Shown here: positions 6,147 to 8,212 of the stretch, in pieces
How positions within the stretch are numbered: the stretch's first letter is position 1
Layout of the letters: each line of letters starts with the position of its first letter
NCBI GenBank assembly: GCA_009699565.1
Contig: WLNX01000074.1
Coordinates: 1 to 8,212, forward strand
Length of the DNA: 8,212 nt
Origin: Actinomycetota bacterium
GTDB taxonomy: Bacteria; Actinomycetota; Thermoleophilia; Solirubrobacterales; Solirubrobacteraceae
Direction: 5' to 3'
The notes under the pieces: generated by a model
What the model was told of the DNA's origin: nothing
Seen by the model: only the letters and a program-made list of their open reading frames with translations
The model's database searches: none
Program-made: the position numbers and the translations under genes

Positions 6147-6797
6147 TCAGGAAGGAAAGCTTTGCGGGAACCCTTCAGCGACCAGCGCGGCGCCGGCTGC
6201 AGGCCGCGCAGCAACGGCGTTGTAGTGGCGGGCGAGGACTGCGTCGTCCGACCACCGTGAGCCCGGAGCGAACTCTTCTCCCCAGCCGGTGAGCATCGCG
6301 AGGAAGCCGTCAGCGACGGTGAACCGGCCGCCAAGCAGAAACGGACCGTCCCCGATCTCTGAGGCAAGGACATCTGCAACCCGGGCAAGGCCCGCTTCCG
6401 AGGCCTCTTGAACCGCCGTTTTGCCATCGGAACTGGTCGTGTACTGCTCCGGGTAGTACCAGCGCAGAAACGCAGCCTGTGCGGTGTTTGTGAGCAGCAT
6501 GAGCCAGCGGATCGTCGTTGCCCATTCAGCGCTCCCGTGCGCTGGCATGAGGTCGGCCTCAGGGTATTTGGAGGCGATGTAGAGACAGCACGCGGCTGCC
6601 TCGGTCAGCACGTGGGTGTCATCGACAAGCGTCGGGACCGTGCCCATCGGGTTGAGTTCGTCGTATCCCGGCGGCGAGACGTTCAACCCGGCATCGTCGC
6701 GTTCCACCTCAATCGACTCGTATGAGGCTCCGGCCTCGTCAAGTGCGATACGAGCGGCCGTTGCCGAACTGCCGGGCATTGTGTAGAGAGAGATCAT
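6147..6797 (-). CDS. glutathione S-transferase-fold family protein
   Basis: A 216-residue cytosolic protein with a thioredoxin-like N-domain and an all-helical C-domain. It starts MISLYTMPGSSATAARIAL, with Ser10/Ser11 where beta/theta-like GSTs carry the catalytic Ser or Cys. NPMGTVPTL has the cis-proline (Pro55) that backs the thiol site. LTEAAACCLYIASKYP gives Glu66 but Ala67, where glutathione binders usually have Ser. The C-domain has GGRFTVADGFLAML (157-170), the N-capping box and hydrophobic-staple helix common to the fold. Typical GST length is 200-220. I chose ATG 6797 because the fold begins there. An in-frame GTG at 6806 would add three residues, and GAGG lies about 10 bases upstream of it, so it remains possible. 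The substrate is unknown. Many actinobacteria use mycothiol, so glutathione use should not be assumed. Confidence 0.85.
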   Translation of the reverse strand: MISLYTMPGSSATAARIALDEAGASYESIEVERDDAGLNVSPPGYDELNPMGTVPTLVDDTHVLTEAAACCLYIASKYPEADLMPAHGSAEWATTIRWLMLLTNTAQAAFLRWYYPEQYTTSSDGKTAVQEASEAGLARVADVLASEIGDGPFLLGGRFTVADGFLAMLTGWGEEFAPGSRWSDDAVLARHYNAVAARPAAGAALVAEGFPQSFPS

Positions 6798-6841
6798 GGG
6801 AGCCACGCTACCACCGCCTCAGGCGCGGGTAGTCTCGTCGA

Positions 6842-7135
6842 ATGAGCAACTCGTCGCTGAAAGAACTCTGGGACCGCGGACAGCGCGGGTGGCCGGCATC
6901 AGCGCCGATCGCGCAGTTCCCAAACGCTCCGCTGTTGACAGCGATTGCGGCTTGGATTGTCGGCCAATTCTCCAGCGGTTCGCTCAACGACGCTGCGTCC
7001 GCTGTCTTCTACGTCGCTCTCGCGTGCTTTGCCTGGTGGGAGGTGACCGACGGCGTAAACCGCTTCCGGCGCTTCGCCGGAGGAGCAGTGCTGCTCTTCG
7101 TGGTTGTCTCTCTGGCCGGCAAGCTGGGGGGCTGA
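6842..7135 (+). CDS. small conserved-looking membrane protein, unknown function
   Basis: A 97-residue protein with a polar N-terminal segment (1-25: SLKELWDRGQRGWP, then APIAQFPN) followed by three hydrophobic stretches at about 30-46, 52-70 and 78-94. The second contains aromatic and acidic residues (FAWWEVTDGVNRFRRF, 63-78), and an RFRR turn follows before the last helix. I do not recognise a named family, though the WDRGQRGWP...QFPNAPLL pattern looks like a conserved actinobacterial hypothetical. The start ATG has no strong ribosome site. It is transcribed divergently from the GST-like gene with 44 bases between starts, and ends 15 bases from the convergent lyase. Codon use and hydrophobic pattern support a real gene; no function is claimed. 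Confidence 0.7.
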   Translation: MSNSSLKELWDRGQRGWPASAPIAQFPNAPLLTAIAAWIVGQFSSGSLNDAASAVFYVALACFAWWEVTDGVNRFRRFAGGAVLLFVVVSLAGKLGG

Positions 7136-7150
7136 GCCGGGTCCGGGTGG

Positions 7151-8053
7151 TTACGAGGCGATCGGCTCGAAGCCGCCCGCTTTGTAGGTGAGTCCGGGGA
7201 GCTCTGCGCCCATCTGGTCGGAGAGCCACCGGGAGACGCCGAAAAGTTCTTCGAGCTTCACGCCGGTGTGGACGCCCATGCCCTCGAGAAGGTAGACGAG
7301 ATCCTCGGTGGCGATGTTGCCAGTGGCGTTTGGCGTGAAGGGGCATCCGCCGAGCCCGCCGGTGGAGGAATCCAGGATCGTCGCGCCAGATTCGACGGCC
7401 GCCACCGCGTTGGCGTAGCCGGTATTTCGCGTGTTGTGGAAGTGCGCCCCAACGGCGACTCCAAGCTCGACTGCACCGCCGACCAGTTCGCGCACCTGCG
7501 TCGGCACGCCAACGCCGATCGTGTCGGCGAGGATCAGTTCGCCAACGCCGCCATCGGCGAGCCTGCGGGCAACGGAGAGGACGTCATCGGCTGCAATCGC
7601 TCCGTCGTAGGGGCAGCCGAAAGCAACCGAGAGCGTGACCGCGAAAGCAACCCCGTCGCCGCTCGCGCGGGCGGCCAGTTCAAACGCGGTCTCAATCGCT
7701 GCTTCCACGGTGGAGCCTTGGTTCTTCTCGGCGAAGGTTTCGCTCATCGGGACGACGTACTGGACGAGATCGACGTCGCACGCGACGGCCCGTTCGTACC
7801 CCTTCGTGTTCAGCGCGAGGCCTGCGTACTCGACTCCGTCCCTGCGGACAATCAGCTCCATCACCTCCTCGGCCCCCGCCATCTGCGGAACGCGGGACGG
7901 GTTGACGAAGCTGACAGCCTCGATGCGGCCGACTCCGGCTGCGCTGAGCCGATCGACGTAAGACGCGCGCACTCCAGGGGAGAGCGTCCGATCTGCATTC
8001 TGGAGGCCGTCGCGCGGCCCAACGTCGCAGATGAGGATTGAGTCCGAGGTCAT
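7151..8053 (-). CDS. hydroxymethylglutaryl-CoA lyase
   Basis: Cleaves 3-hydroxy-3-methylglutaryl-CoA to acetyl-CoA and acetoacetate, the last step of leucine breakdown (mvaB/liuE/yngG type); a related branched acyl-CoA substrate is possible. The 300-residue TIM-barrel protein shows the DRE-TIM start DVGPRDGLQN (10-19), with Arg14 and Asp15; Glu45; SVAFGCPYDG (142-151); the metal pair His204/His206 in HFHNTRN; the lyase signature GGLGGCP with Cys237; and Asn246 in TGNIATEDLVYLLE. Spacings match those I recall for the human enzyme (Arg41-Glu72, His233-Cys266, Cys266-Asn275), which supports a true lyase rather than a homocitrate or isopropylmalate synthase relative. ATG 8053 has GGGAG four bases upstream on the minus strand. 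It follows another minus-strand gene by 10 bases and so is probably in an operon. Confidence 0.93.
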   Translation of the reverse strand: MTSDSILICDVGPRDGLQNADRTLSPGVRASYVDRLSAAGVGRIEAVSFVNPSRVPQMAGAEEVMELIVRRDGVEYAGLALNTKGYERAVACDVDLVQYVVPMSETFAEKNQGSTVEAAIETAFELAARASGDGVAFAVTLSVAFGCPYDGAIAADDVLSVARRLADGGVGELILADTIGVGVPTQVRELVGGAVELGVAVGAHFHNTRNTGYANAVAAVESGATILDSSTGGLGGCPFTPNATGNIATEDLVYLLEGMGVHTGVKLEELFGVSRWLSDQMGAELPGLTYKAGGFEPIAS

Positions 8054-8063
8054 TTCGCTCCCG

Positions 8064-8212
8064 TCACTTTAGTTGGCGTCCGCCGACCGGGGCCAGCTCG
8101 CGATCTCCGACGCCGCGGAGGACATGGAGGTCGATCGCTCCTGGCGGAAAGACATCAATTGAGTACTGGACGGCTTCACCGTCGGTCACGTGAATCGTCT
8201 CGGTTATCTCGA
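8064..8212 (-). CDS. C-terminal end of an unrecognised protein, cut by window edge
   Basis: The minus strand is open in one frame from the window edge to a TGA at 8064-8066; the other two minus frames hit stops within the first few dozen bases. About 48 residues are visible, including TIHVTDGEAVQYSIDVFPPG and ending in GDRELAPVGGRQLK. The composition is soluble and beta-rich looking. I cannot assign a family from this tail. The 10-base gap to the HMG-CoA lyase start implies one transcript, so the full protein may belong to the same acyl-CoA or leucine pathway, but that is only positional. Confidence 0.6.
   Translation of the reverse strand, partial: EITETIHVTDGEAVQYSIDVFPPGAIDLHVLRGVGDRELAPVGGRQLK

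Noticed and set aside
6145..6180. Possible terminator or att site after the tRNA
   Set aside because: No inverted repeat with a T-run, no duplicated tRNA 3' end in the window and no integrase gene.
7268..8041. Plus-strand open frame (257 codons) opposite the HMG-CoA lyase
   Set aside because: Fully antisense to a gene with all catalytic residues intact; no recognisable motif and a low-complexity Arg/Ala/Asp composition.

Overview
The window looks like a chromosomal stretch of a high-GC actinobacterium. Codon third positions are strongly G/C, the genes are tightly packed, and the small membrane proteins and paired TrkA-type proteins next to APC permeases resemble actinobacterial layouts. A deep-branching class such as Thermoleophilia is my guess from general resemblance only. 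I see no insertion sequences, CRISPR arrays, phage genes or att sites. All genes look intact except the two cut by the window edges.

Layout. (1) 1-790, plus strand: C-terminal part of a class III PLP aminotransferase. (2) 878-6041, plus strand: the main block, a tight five-gene cluster. It holds an APC-fold permease with a C-terminal UspA-like domain, a 65-residue two-helix membrane protein, a second and more divergent APC-UspA permease, a short TrkA/RCK_N-only protein, and a TrkA protein with RCK_N and RCK_C. Junctions are an 11-base overlap, a 2-base gap, a 17-base gap and a 1-base overlap, so co-transcription is very likely. (3) 6074-6144, plus strand: tRNA-Gln(CTG). (4) 6147-6797, minus strand: a glutathione S-transferase-fold protein converging on the tRNA. 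(5) 6842-7135, plus strand: a 97-residue membrane protein of unknown function. (6) 7151-8053, minus strand: an HMG-CoA lyase with all expected catalytic residues, preceded 10 bases upstream by the C-terminal end of an unrecognised gene cut by the window edge.

How the genes may work together. The five-gene cluster reads as a transport system whose cytosolic side carries several nucleotide-binding-type domains: two UspA-like tails on the transporters and two RCK/KTN subunits of the kind that gate Trk/Ktr potassium channels. No TrkH/KtrB channel subunit is present in the window. I infer that the RCK pair regulates the APC transporters. From memory, the layout parallels the M. tuberculosis ceoB/ceoC pair beside the APC protein Rv2690c, and the APC-plus-Usp architecture parallels the potassium importer KimA. 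The aspartates I recall as ion ligands in KimA are mostly absent here, so the substrate (potassium, an amino acid or a polyamine) is open. The second permease has lost sequence features in TM1 and TM6 that the first keeps, so the pair looks like one transporter plus one divergent partner or sensor. The minus-strand lyase is a separate catabolic function (leucine or acyl-CoA degradation).
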